The notes under the pieces were generated by a model. That model was not told the DNA's origin and did no database searches. It saw nothing but the letters and a program-made list of their open reading frames with translations. A program made the translations under genes and the position numbers. From an uncultured Candidatus Marinamargulisbacteria bacterium (GTDB lineage: Bacteria; Margulisbacteria; Riflemargulisbacteria; GWF2-35-9), in assembly GCA_903910705.1 (NCBI GenBank), contig CAIWAN010000029.1, positions 1 through 59,189 of the forward strand: 59,189 bases of DNA, read 5' to 3'. Positions 8,722 through 16,184 of the stretch are shown piece after piece. Each line of letters begins with the position of its first letter. The first letter of the stretch is position 1.

Positions 8722-9174
8722 CTAAAACTCCATTGGAGAAATAATATCAATGTTGTTGTAACCTTGCAAAATATTCAGAGCATTAACCAGCTGCCTAGTT
8801 TTGAGTTTTACAATATGTTTGTAATTCCAACTAGCAAGAATCTTAATATTATTGATAGTTGCACAGGCAAGATGAAGCGCATCCTCAACGTGTGTTTTTG
8901 GAATAAGCCCATGTTTTATATAAAAATCTGAACATCTTACGACATCGTCAGTAATTTCAAGCACTTCAAGCCCATTGGTTATATCATAAATTTCTTGGCG
9001 TCTTTTTGGATTATTGATTTCATTGGCTTCGGTAAGAACTAACGTTGAAATACACAAGCGTTCCTTTTTCGTTTTATTAAAAAATGCCTTTGTTTCATGA
9101 ATTTTCTCTGGTTCCCTGAGGTCGTTGATTGCACTTAAAATGGACGTATCTAGGTATATTCTTTGGTTGTGCAT
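8722..9174 (-). CDS. PIN-domain protein, probable ribonuclease toxin
   Basis: 150 residues starting MHNQRIYLDTSILSAIND, where LDTSILSAI carries the first catalytic Asp of PIN domains. Central ISTLVLTEANEI supplies the conserved Glu, and the later HVEDALHLACA segment supplies the third and fourth acidic positions. PIN proteins of this kind are RNases, usually toxins of type II modules. The chosen ATG has TACACT six bases before it and TTGAGA seventeen bases further up, a good leaderless promoter. An upstream in-frame start would lie across that promoter. The gene sits on an inserted segment that is opposite in direction to the radical SAM gene. Confidence 0.8.
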   Translation of the reverse strand: MHNQRIYLDTSILSAINDLREPEKIHETKAFFNKTKKERLCISTLVLTEANEINNPKRRQEIYDITNGLEVLEITDDVVRCSDFYIKHGLIPKTHVEDALHLACATINNIKILASWNYKHIVKLKTRQLVNALNILQGYNNIDIISPMEF

Positions 9175-9209
9175 AACTCTAGTGTACACCGATAAACCTC
9201 AAATCTCAA
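9175..9209 (-). promoter_or_regulatory. PIN toxin promoter, leaderless type
   Basis: Reverse strand: TTGAGA (9204-9209), 17-base spacer, TACACT (9181-9186), then AGAGTT and the ATG at 9174. The predicted transcription start coincides with the start codon, and there is no Shine-Dalgarno sequence. The downstream antitoxin, by contrast, has a normal AAGAAGG site. Confidence 0.6.
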
Positions 9210-9236
9210 AGCAAAAGTATCGATCTATTATTGATT

Positions 9237-9301
9237 GCCAAACAGGCGTTTATTCCGCCCCTCGACGACCCGAATATTATGCAAAGGCGTTGGATGAGTA
9301 T
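9237..9301 (+). repeat. Downstream copy of 65-bp direct repeat
   Basis: This copy continues in the radical SAM reading frame to YLKTKS and a TAA at 9317-9319, which is probably the original end of the gene. Together with 8445-8509 it marks the limits of the inserted toxin-antitoxin segment. Confidence 0.8.
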
Positions 9302-9353
9302 TTAAAAACAAAGAGTTAAAATCTGCATCCTTCTGCTCCCTCCGTGCATCTAT

Positions 9354-9394
9354 ACTAAGACTTAATTGTTTTTCGGAACAATTTTAGTCTTAGT
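9354..9394. repeat. Long inverted repeat upstream of the rhodanese gene
   Basis: The left arm ACTAAGACTTAATTGTT (9354-9370) pairs with the right arm AACAATTTTAGTCTTAGT (9377-9394) around the loop TTTCGG, with only a small internal bulge. No T-tract follows, so it is not a standard terminator. The right arm is immediately followed by TATACT (9395-9400), a -10-like hexamer ahead of the rhodanese gene, so an operator role is possible. The 11-mer CTAAGACTTAA in the left arm recurs at 47787-47797 upstream of another toxin-antitoxin operon. Confidence 0.65.
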
Positions 9395-9445
9395 TATACT
9401 GAGCCTGTCGAAGTATATTTAATATCACGGGAAAAGGAGTCGTAA

Positions 9446-9844
9446 ATGAAAAATGTAGGGTTCGTCATATCATTGGTTTTTATTGTTTCTGTTTTTTCGA
9501 TCGGATTGGGGGCAACAAAGGGGCCGTCTGTTCAATATTTTTCTCCTTCAGATTTTCAAAAACTCACGCTTTCCTCAAAAAACATTCTGGTCGATATTCG
9601 CACCCCAGAAGAATACGCGAGTGGACATATCCGTCACGCCCAGCTCATTAATCTTCATGATGCTGAATTTTCCACTAATATCGGTCGCCTTGATAAAGAA
9701 AAAACGATACTCATCTATTGCCGCTCAGGTCATCGGACAGAGGCAGGCAAAGAAGAGTTTCGACGACAAGGGTTTAAAAAGATCGGTATTCTAAAAGGTG
9801 GGATTAACGCTTGGAACGACGCCAATTTGCCTATTGAGCAATAG
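9446..9844 (+). CDS. Exported rhodanese-like sulfurtransferase
   Basis: 132 residues with a signal peptide (MKNVGFVISLVFIVSVFSIG, then GATKGP) and a single rhodanese domain. The active-site loop is YCRSGHRTEAG, with Cys near residue 93, and LVDIRTPEEYASGHI is the family's N-terminal motif. Rhodaneses carry persulfide sulfur on the Cys; this one would act in the periplasm. AAAAGGAGTC precedes the ATG. It opens a row of small thiol- and metal-related genes on the same strand and is followed three bases later by a DUF6132-type membrane protein, a pairing that is common. Confidence 0.88.
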   Translation: MKNVGFVISLVFIVSVFSIGLGATKGPSVQYFSPSDFQKLTLSSKNILVDIRTPEEYASGHIRHAQLINLHDAEFSTNIGRLDKEKTILIYCRSGHRTEAGKEEFRRQGFKKIGILKGGINAWNDANLPIEQ

Positions 9845-9847
9845 ACC

Positions 9848-10018
9848 ATGAGCGTTCATGTTATAAAACAAATCGTCCCTCTCGTTCTGGGTGGTATTGC
9901 TGGATATGCCGTTTATAAATATATCGGGTGCCGTTCGGGCGTATGCCCTATAACAAGCAACCCCTACATGTCGATCGGATATGGTGTTTTAATCGGCATG
10001 ATCTTGACTCGAGGTTAA
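9848..10018 (+). CDS. Small membrane protein, DUF6132-like
   Basis: 56 residues, MSVHVIKQIVPLVLGGIAGY followed by a short loop CRSGVCPITSNPYMS and a second hydrophobic segment. Two predicted membrane helices flank a conserved-looking Cys pair, CRSGVCPI, placed close to the membrane surface. This pattern fits DUF6132 proteins, which occur beside rhodaneses and DUF2892 proteins; their function is not known. The ATG starts three bases after the rhodanese stop, so the pair is coupled. The Cys pair would suit sulfur transfer or redox relay with its exported partner, but that is inference. Confidence 0.65.
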   Translation: MSVHVIKQIVPLVLGGIAGYAVYKYIGCRSGVCPITSNPYMSIGYGVLIGMILTRG

Positions 10019-10024
10019 GCAAAA

Positions 10025-10720
10025 ATGGCACATCAAACGGGTTGTCTGATTTGTGGTGAAGAGCTTATATATGGCGAAGCGAATGGCCATGTTTGCTCGG
10101 TATGTGGAAAGTCCTTTTTAAGCAGCGTTGTGTGTAAACAAGGTCATTATGTCTGCGATGCCTGTCATGAAACGGATGCCCTTAAGTATCTGCATGCCTT
10201 CATTTCCAATACGACCGAAACAAACCCCTTTGTCATGATCGAATCTATCATGGAGCATCCTTCCTTTAACATGCATGGCCCCGAGCACCACTATCTGATC
10301 CCCTCTGTATTTCTAACCGCCATCAAAAACGCGGGGGGAACGGTTCCCGACAACTATTGGGAACTCCTTTCGACCCGATCGTCTCAATTACCCGGCGGAA
10401 CATGTGGGTATTGGGGGGCCTGTTCTGCGGCGTTGAGTGTCGGCATTACCGCCAGCATTTACAGCCAATGCACCCCACTCCAAACGGAGTCCTATGGCCA
10501 GATCCATGAGGCAACAAGAGATGCCTTGGATGCGATCTCGAAGGTTGGCGGGCCTCGGTGTTGTAAACGAAATATTTTCCTGTCCGCTCAGGCCTTTGCC
10601 GCTTTCTTAGAGAACACGTGGGCTGTCGTTTTGCCTCGCTCAAACTATCGATGTAACCATATGAAACGTAACAAGGAGTGTCTCACTTTGAAATGCCCCT
10701 TCTTCCCAAAAAGAGTATAA
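10025..10720 (+). CDS. DUF5714-type zinc-finger/Cys-rich protein
   Basis: 231 residues. The first 55 hold CLICGEEL, CSVCGKSF and CDACH pairs plus a HYVCDACH segment, which look like two zinc-ribbon modules. The rest follows the DUF5714 pattern as I know it: HPSFNMHGPEHHYLIP, LPGGTCGYWGACSAA and GGPRCCKRNIFLSAQ. The GPEHH and CCKRN stretches suggest a metal site. DUF5714 is found alone or fused to methyltransferases, mostly in anaerobes, and has no established function. Here it is followed by more Cys-rich proteins and, 2.3 kb on, by a separate methyltransferase, consistent with that association. Confidence 0.75.
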   Translation: MAHQTGCLICGEELIYGEANGHVCSVCGKSFLSSVVCKQGHYVCDACHETDALKYLHAFISNTTETNPFVMIESIMEHPSFNMHGPEHHYLIPSVFLTAIKNAGGTVPDNYWELLSTRSSQLPGGTCGYWGACSAALSVGITASIYSQCTPLQTESYGQIHEATRDALDAISKVGGPRCCKRNIFLSAQAFAAFLENTWAVVLPRSNYRCNHMKRNKECLTLKCPFFPKRV

Positions 10721-10743
10721 TAAAACGAATAGGAGGTGAAAGA

Positions 10744-10863
10744 ATGAAGAAGATCACAAAAGTTAATTTAAAGCTGAATAAATCATGCTGTGGAAGCGCC
10801 GATAAAACAGTTGCGCAATGCTGTGCAAAACACACCAAGGTTGTCATGGGTTGTCACGATTGA
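10744..10863 (+). CDS. 39-residue Cys-rich peptide
   Basis: The frame starts MKKITKVNLKLNKSCCGSAD and continues AQCCAKHTKVVMGCHD, with five Cys, two of the pairs adjacent, and two His residues. AGGAGGTG lies seven bases before the ATG, one of the strongest ribosome-binding sites in the region, which argues that it is translated. Longer starts upstream are not supported. No family is recognised. The thiol density and its place between DUF5714 and DUF2892 suggest metal or persulfide binding. It could also be a metallochaperone-like peptide, but nothing in the sequence shows which metal. Confidence 0.6.
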   Translation: MKKITKVNLKLNKSCCGSADKTVAQCCAKHTKVVMGCHD

Positions 10864-10887
10864 GCCGTTTTCTAAAAGGAGAACAAC

Positions 10888-11076
10888 ATGAAATGTAATG
10901 TCGGAAAAGCAGATAAGAATATTCGTATCATTATTGGTTTAGTCATCATTGCATTGGGGCTCGTTTTTAAAAGTCCCTTGGGGATGATAGGGCTTATCCC
11001 ATTCGCTACCGCTTTACTGGGTTGGTGTCCCTTGTATTTACCGTTCGGTATCAACACCTGTGAGTCAAAGAAATAA
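10888..11076 (+). CDS. DUF2892 inner-membrane protein
   Basis: 62 residues: MKCNVGKADKNIRIIIGLVI, then a glycine-rich turn, and LLGWCPLYLPFGINTCESKK. This is the DUF2892 (YgaP transmembrane) pattern, with two membrane helices and a conserved GWCPLY..FG.NTC motif. In other proteins it is fused to a rhodanese domain, whereas here the rhodanese is a separate gene 1 kb upstream. The ribosome-binding site is AAAAGGAG. Its role is not established; the rhodanese link points to sulfur or redox chemistry at the membrane. Confidence 0.85.
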   Translation: MKCNVGKADKNIRIIIGLVIIALGLVFKSPLGMIGLIPFATALLGWCPLYLPFGINTCESKK

Positions 11077-11090
11077 ACAATCTCAGCTAA

Positions 11091-11123
11091 GCCTCGCTCC
11101 ATAGATCAAACTATGGGGCAGGC
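11091..11123. terminator. Hairpin between convergent genes
   Basis: GCCTCGCTCCATAG and CTATGGGGCAGGC pair around ATCAAA with a six-base perfect core (CCATAG/CTATGG) extended by GC pairs. It lies between the forward-strand DUF2892 gene and the reverse-strand flavin reductase gene, where a two-way terminator is expected. A T-tract is missing, so intrinsic termination is uncertain. Confidence 0.45.
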
Positions 11124-11138
11124 GAAGGCATTCACCCT

Positions 11139-12398
11139 CTAGCTATTTTGTCTTAGATATTTCAGAGCGCTCAGTGCCGAAGAGACGCCCTCGCCCACGG
11201 CGACAGCGACTTGTAACCCCCCGCAGGTAATATCACCCGCCGCAAAAATACCGGAAAGATTGGTTCTTAGTTCTTTGTCGATAGCGATGCAGTCTTTGGA
11301 TTCGACATTGATACCTGTTTTACGAAGAAGCGATTTCGAGGGAACCGATTGAATAATAAATACCGCTTCAGCCTCTAGCGTTTTACTCCCCGCTTCGGTT
11401 TCTATCGTGACAGACTCCAATGTGGCTTGGCCGGATAACGATTTGATCTGCGCATCAGGATAATAAACGACCCCCTTTTTCTTCGCTGATTCATGAAGCG
11501 ATTCAGAGCATTGTGCTGACTTGCAGTAGGAGACGAATGCGACATCGCAATCGAGTTGTTTAAGCATCAAGGCATCATCCATCGCTTCTTCATCATTGCC
11601 ATAAACAACGACTTTCTTCCCACGATAAAAGGCGCCATCGCAGGTCGCGCAATACGACACACCCAGCCCAATGAGCCGCTCTTCATTCTCGATGGTTTGT
11701 TGATGCTGCCCCTTGCCCATGGCAAGGATAATCGTTTTTGCCTTATAAACGTTCGTTCTGGTCGTTACGAGTTTGACATCGTGTCCATAGGTTAAGTCTA
11801 GCGCATCTCCACTCTCGATCGTCGCGCCAAACCCTTGAGCTTGCGTTTCCATATTTTGGAGAAGTTCTTTGCCGGAAAGGGGCGGCAACCCAGGATAATT
11901 CTCGACAAGATGGGCCAGTTCAAGGTGAGATTTGGCTTTTCCTTTAAGGACAAGGGTTTTCTTGCCAGCTCGAGCAGTATAAACAGCCGCGGCTAAACCG
12001 GCTGGCCCTGCCCCCAAGATCAAAACATCCCAAATATTTTCATGGGCATCAGGAACGATAAGCGTTCGTGCCTCGACCTGAAACGCGTCAACAACAGCCC
12101 CAATGAGTTGTTGTACAGTGATCGTCCCCGATAATCGAGTTCCCACCTCATGGGATTTATCAAAGAATAAAAGGGTTGGGCTTGAACGGACATTCAGTTC
12201 GAGCGCCAACTCTCGATTGTCTTGTCGATTGATCTTATAAACAGAGAAATCATTCGAGTAGAGAGACTCCAGTTCGATAAGGAGAGGAGCCAATGCTTCA
12301 CACGGCGGGCATTCTGTCGAATAAAAATCGACAACAACTCGTCCCTTATCGTTTGAAAGGATTTGACTTAATTCTTGGCTATTTACTTCTTTGACCAT
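11139..12398 (-). CDS. Thioredoxin fused to a thioredoxin-reductase-like flavoprotein
   Basis: 419 residues. Residues 1-105 form a thioredoxin domain with active site CPPC in STECPPCEALAP. From about residue 120 comes a flavin reductase: ILGAGPAGLAAAVYTARAG (FAD binding), CATCDGAFYRG (redox CxxC) and GIFAAGDITCG. The usual NADPH-binding elements of thioredoxin reductase are altered: the GGGxxA loop reads YGNDEEAM and the HRRxxxR stretch reads SYCKSAQCSES. That resembles flavin reductases that take electrons from ferredoxin rather than NADPH. AAAGGAGAG precedes the chosen ATG; a longer start is less likely. The fused thioredoxin should be its own substrate. Confidence 0.85.
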   Translation of the reverse strand: MVKEVNSQELSQILSNDKGRVVVDFYSTECPPCEALAPLLIELESLYSNDFSVYKINRQDNRELALELNVRSSPTLLFFDKSHEVGTRLSGTITVQQLIGAVVDAFQVEARTLIVPDAHENIWDVLILGAGPAGLAAAVYTARAGKKTLVLKGKAKSHLELAHLVENYPGLPPLSGKELLQNMETQAQGFGATIESGDALDLTYGHDVKLVTTRTNVYKAKTIILAMGKGQHQQTIENEERLIGLGVSYCATCDGAFYRGKKVVVYGNDEEAMDDALMLKQLDCDVAFVSYCKSAQCSESLHESAKKKGVVYYPDAQIKSLSGQATLESVTIETEAGSKTLEAEAVFIIQSVPSKSLLRKTGINVESKDCIAIDKELRTNLSGIFAAGDITCGGLQVAVAVGEGVSSALSALKYLRQNS

Positions 12399-12506
12399 AA
12401 CTCTCCTTTGGATGCGGGGGTTCGGGAAAAAGATACACAAAGTATCTGGGTGTTAATATGCGCCCTTTTGCACCTCTGTTGCATCTCAATAATAAAGAAG
12501 GACCTA

Positions 12507-13064
12507 ATGAACTGCCTACAATGCACCCAAAAATCATGTAAACAAGAAGCAAAAGACTGCAATGGCAATAGAGTCAACATTGTTGATTTGTATCAAAGTC
12601 AACCCATTAATGACACCTATATTCGTGCGGATGATCTCGTATCAAGCGGTAAAGCCGGACAATTTTCAAGGCTTGAAGAAATTGCCCAGTTTTGTAAAGC
12701 GGAGCACTACAAGACGATCGCTATCGCCTATTGCTATAGCATGGAATCGCTTGCCGAAAAGACATCCGACTATTTAAAGTCTCAAGACTTTGGCGTCCGC
12801 TCGTATCGTTGCACCATCAATGGCATCCGAGAGTGTCAGATCAACCCGAGTCTGGGTCGAAGCGTCAACTGCAACCCCTTAGGTCAGGCGCAAGCCATTA
12901 ATCAAGAGAACGTCGACTTTGTTGTCGAGATGGGGTTGTGTCTGGGGCATGATGTTTTGTTTCATCAGCAGCTCAAAAAACCCTTTACCGTTTTTATCGT
13001 CAAAGATCGTGTTTATGACAACGACCCGAAACAATTTTTGTCTGAAAAGGAGCAACAACGATGA
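12507..13064 (+). CDS. DUF1847 Cys-rich protein
   Basis: 185 residues starting MNCLQCTQKSCKQEAKDCNG, with a CxxCxxxxC cluster typical of DUF1847 that is expected to bind metal. The central part (EIAQFCKAEHYKTIAIAYCY, GVRSYRCTINGIRECQINP) and the late NVDFVVEMGLCLGHDVLFH are characteristic of the family. Its function is unknown; it is mainly found in anaerobes next to redox and methyltransferase genes. AAGAAGGACC gives the ribosome-binding site; an upstream in-frame ATG overlaps the divergent flavin reductase gene and is rejected. Its stop overlaps the next start by four bases (ATGA), so the methyltransferase is cotranslated. Confidence 0.75.
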   Translation: MNCLQCTQKSCKQEAKDCNGNRVNIVDLYQSQPINDTYIRADDLVSSGKAGQFSRLEEIAQFCKAEHYKTIAIAYCYSMESLAEKTSDYLKSQDFGVRSYRCTINGIRECQINPSLGRSVNCNPLGQAQAINQENVDFVVEMGLCLGHDVLFHQQLKKPFTVFIVKDRVYDNDPKQFLSEKEQQR

Positions 13065-13714
13065 ATCGTTTTGAAAAAGAAGCCCCCACGTGGGACGAAG
13101 CCCCTCAACGAAAGGTACTTACTTCAGCGATAACAAATGCCTTATTTGATGCCATACATTTAACGAAAAATCAACTTGCCTTAGATTATGGAGCAGGCAC
13201 AGGCCTCATCACGCTCGAGATCGCCCAAAAAGTAAAACATATCGTCGCCATGGATAGCTCGGTTGGAATGCTTGGTGTTTTGAAAGAAAAGATCCAACAT
13301 TATCAAATTCCGAACATAAGCACGGAGCTTTTAGACCTTGAGAAATCAACCCTAGATCGCCACTTCGATGTCATTTTCTCATCAATGACGATGCATCATA
13401 TCGATGAGCCACTTAAACTTATAAACGTTTTTATGGACGCCTTGAATCCGAATGGCATCCTAGCTATTGCTGACCTTGATACGGAGTCAGGCCATTTTCA
13501 TGCCGACAATAATGGGGTCAAGCATTTTGGGTTTGATCGTGCCATCTGGGAAAAAAGGTTTCTTGAAATGGGGCTTTCAAATGTTCACACCCAAACGGCC
13601 TATACTTTTCAGAAGGAAACACCCAACGGAACAAAAGAAACCTTCAGTATTTTTCTGATATGGGGTTTTCACATGGTAAAATATACCCACACGTTTGGGG
13701 AGGCACATTCATGA
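13061..13714 (+). CDS. Class I SAM-dependent methyltransferase
   Basis: 217 residues. The glycine-rich SAM loop is LDYGAGTGLITLEIAQK (motif I), followed by IVAMDSSVGMLGVL (acidic end of beta-2) and IFSSMTMHHIDEPL (motif IV region), with LAIADLDTE as the post-motif. The substrate is unknown. The arrangement DUF1847-methyltransferase-CoA-disulfide reductase, all with overlapping codons, suggests one operon for sulfur or metal metabolism. The Asp-Leu-Asp-Thr-Glu-Ser-Gly-His segment and GFDRAIWEKRFLEMG are shared with a broad group of small methyltransferases. Its stop overlaps the next start as ATGA. Confidence 0.85.
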   Translation: MNRFEKEAPTWDEAPQRKVLTSAITNALFDAIHLTKNQLALDYGAGTGLITLEIAQKVKHIVAMDSSVGMLGVLKEKIQHYQIPNISTELLDLEKSTLDRHFDVIFSSMTMHHIDEPLKLINVFMDALNPNGILAIADLDTESGHFHADNNGVKHFGFDRAIWEKRFLEMGLSNVHTQTAYTFQKETPNGTKETFSIFLIWGFHMVKYTHTFGEAHS

Positions 13715-16164
13715 AAATAATCATTATCGGGGGCGTTGCGGGTGGGGCGGGCACAGCCGCTCGTTTGAGACGGTTATCTGAAACCACAGAGATCATTGTC
13801 ATCGAACGAGGCAAGGACATCTCTTACGCCAACTGCGGTATCCCCTACCATATTGGGAATGTGATTAAAGACCGTGATAATCTGGTCATCGTCAACGAAC
13901 ACGACTTCGAAGCGATGTTCAACGTCGACGTCAGAGTCCAAAGCGAAGTCATCTCCATAAATCGCCAAGACAAAACCGTCACGATCAAAGATTTGACCAA
14001 TGAGAACACCTACGTCGAATCCTACGACAACCTCGTCCTTTCACCGGGCGGGAACCCGATTCGCCCTGCCCTTCCGGGTATCAATCTATCAAGTATCTTT
14101 ACCCTCCGAAACCTCACCGATATGGATGCGATCATCCGGTTTATTCACGACCGCCAACCCACACGTGCCGTCGTTGTCGGCGCTGGGTTTATTGGCCTAG
14201 AAGTTGCCGAGAATCTTCATCACTTAGGACTTCAAGTCTCGATCGTCGAATTGGCGGGGCAAGTCATGAACCTACTCGACTTTGAAATGGCCTCAGCGAT
14301 CCACCAACAACTCAAGACAAAAGAGGTAGAGCTTTTCCTCAAAGACGGGGTAAAAGAGTTCTCCGAAATGCCAAACAATTCATTGCGAGTAACCCTTCAA
14401 GGAGGGCGAACCATTAATACCGATCTAGTGATTCTATCTATTGGCATCCGGCCTGAAGTAGTTCTCGCCAAAGACGCTGAGTTAACGATCGGTGCCTTGG
14501 GCGGGATCAGCGTTAATGAGCAAATGCTGACCTCGGACCCGAACATTTACGCTCTGGGTGATGCGACAGAGATCATTGATTGTGTGAGTAATACGGCTGC
14601 TTTAGTTCCCTTAGCGAATTCGGCGAACAAACAAGGACGCATCGTTGCTGACAATATAATGGGCGGAACCGAGACCTATGGGGGAACACCCGCAACAGCC
14701 ATTGCCAAGGTTTTCGACTTGACCGTTGGGATTACCGGTAACAGCGAGAAACAACTGCTTAAAAAAGGCATTCATTTTGACAAAGCCTATCTAAACCCTG
14801 CCTCCCATGCCAGTTATTACCCAGGGTCTTTCCCGATGATGTTTAAGCTGCTGTATGCGCCCGACTCAGGCCGACTCTTGGGGGTTCAGATTATTGGTCA
14901 AGCCGGCGTTGATAAACGAATTGATGTTTGTGCTGCCATGATCCAAAGTCAAAAGAGTGTTTACGATTTGGCTCGACTTGAGCTTGCCTATGCGCCGCCT
15001 TACGCTTCCGCCAAAGACCCCGTCAATATTGCGGGCATGATCGCGATCAATCAAATTCAAGGGAAAAACCCCGTTGTGCATTGGCAAGATGTTCCCCAAT
15101 TGCTGACCGAACATGCTTTATTTCTCGACGCACGAAGTCCGATCTCCTATCAATTAGGCCATATCGATGGGGCGATCAATATTCCCTTAGAGCAATTAAG
15201 AGCCCGTATTCATGAAGTCCCGTCCGATCGAAAAGTGGTCATTTATTGCAATCAGGGCAAAACAGCCTATTTTGCGCTGAGTATTTTAAGGAACTTTGGG
15301 TACACCAATGTTTGGAATTTGAGTGGCGGCTATACGCTCTACAAATTAACCACCATTCAACAAGAGAATGTCGGTATCTTTCAAGGCCAACATTTGGACA
15401 AACTCGAGAATTTACAAACCGTCCACCAACCCGAAGGCAATATGCTCAAACTGGACGCCTCCGGTTTGCAGTGTCCGGGGCCCATCGTTCGTTTAGCCAA
15501 AACCATGGCAGAGGCCAAATCCGGTGATGTAGTCGAAATTATCGTTACCGATCCGGGGTTTATGAATGATGCACAGGCTTGGTGCAATCAAACCAACAAC
15601 AAATTGCTTTCTTTAACCAATACCGAGGGCATCATTACCGCTCATATCCAAAAAGGTATCGCGGCCGAAGGCAAAACCCTCCTAAGCGACATCCCTCATG
15701 ATAAAACGATCGTTGTGTTCAGCAGTGAGCTCGATCGGGCCTTGGCCGCTTTTGTTATCGCTAATGGGGCGGCTTCTATGGGACGGAAAACAACCCTGTT
15801 CTTTACCTTTTGGGGACTCAATATTTTAAGAAAACGTGAATATGTCTCGCTGAAGAAGACCCTCGTCGAGCGATTATTTGGCTTTATGATGCCCAAGGGA
15901 ACAGGGAAACTGGCCTTATCCAAAATGCAATTCGGTGGTCTCGGCGCAGCCATGATAAAAGGGATCATGAAAAAGAAAAAAATCGATTCCCTTGAATTGA
16001 TGATACAAAGCGCACGCGAAGCCGGTGTCAGGATTATCGCCTGTCAAATGTCCATGGATCTTATGGGTCTCAAAAAGGAAGAACTCCTCGATGACATCGA
16101 GATCGGTGGCGTTGCCAGTTACCTAAGTTCAGCCGAAACCGCGGACACGAATTTATTTATCTAA
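13711..16164 (+). CDS. Four-domain CoA-disulfide reductase/rhodanese/TusA/DsrE-like protein
   Basis: 817 residues. Domain order: FAD/NAD(P)-dependent CoA-disulfide reductase (1-450; GGVAGGAGTAARLRRL, the redox Cys42 in SYANCGIPYHIG, and VVGAGFIGLEVAENL for NAD(P)); rhodanese (about 455-550, catalytic Cys in YCNQGKTAYFA); TusA/SirA-like (about 570-645, LDASGLQCPGPIVRLAKTM); and a DsrE/F-like domain (about 660-817, FGGLGAAMIKGIMKKKK and IIACQMSMDLMGL). All four active-site Cys are present. It would pass sulfane sulfur from rhodanese to TusA and DsrE while reducing CoA or polysulfide disulfides in the cytoplasm. Such fusions are known in anaerobes. The ATG follows GGGGAGG and overlaps the methyltransferase stop. 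Confidence 0.9.
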   Translation: MKIIIIGGVAGGAGTAARLRRLSETTEIIVIERGKDISYANCGIPYHIGNVIKDRDNLVIVNEHDFEAMFNVDVRVQSEVISINRQDKTVTIKDLTNENTYVESYDNLVLSPGGNPIRPALPGINLSSIFTLRNLTDMDAIIRFIHDRQPTRAVVVGAGFIGLEVAENLHHLGLQVSIVELAGQVMNLLDFEMASAIHQQLKTKEVELFLKDGVKEFSEMPNNSLRVTLQGGRTINTDLVILSIGIRPEVVLAKDAELTIGALGGISVNEQMLTSDPNIYALGDATEIIDCVSNTAALVPLANSANKQGRIVADNIMGGTETYGGTPATAIAKVFDLTVGITGNSEKQLLKKGIHFDKAYLNPASHASYYPGSFPMMFKLLYAPDSGRLLGVQIIGQAGVDKRIDVCAAMIQSQKSVYDLARLELAYAPPYASAKDPVNIAGMIAINQIQGKNPVVHWQDVPQLLTEHALFLDARSPISYQLGHIDGAINIPLEQLRARIHEVPSDRKVVIYCNQGKTAYFALSILRNFGYTNVWNLSGGYTLYKLTTIQQENVGIFQGQHLDKLENLQTVHQPEGNMLKLDASGLQCPGPIVRLAKTMAEAKSGDVVEIIVTDPGFMNDAQAWCNQTNNKLLSLTNTEGIITAHIQKGIAAEGKTLLSDIPHDKTIVVFSSELDRALAAFVIANGAASMGRKTTLFFTFWGLNILRKREYVSLKKTLVERLFGFMMPKGTGKLALSKMQFGGLGAAMIKGIMKKKKIDSLELMIQSAREAGVRIIACQMSMDLMGLKKEELLDDIEIGGVASYLSSAETADTNLFI

Positions 16165-16184
16165 CTTTTCCAGAGACATTCTTA

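Noticed and set aside
9354-9394. Palindrome as a rho-independent terminator of the radical SAM gene
   Set aside because: There is no T-tract after the stem on the forward strand, and it is directly followed by a -10-like hexamer.
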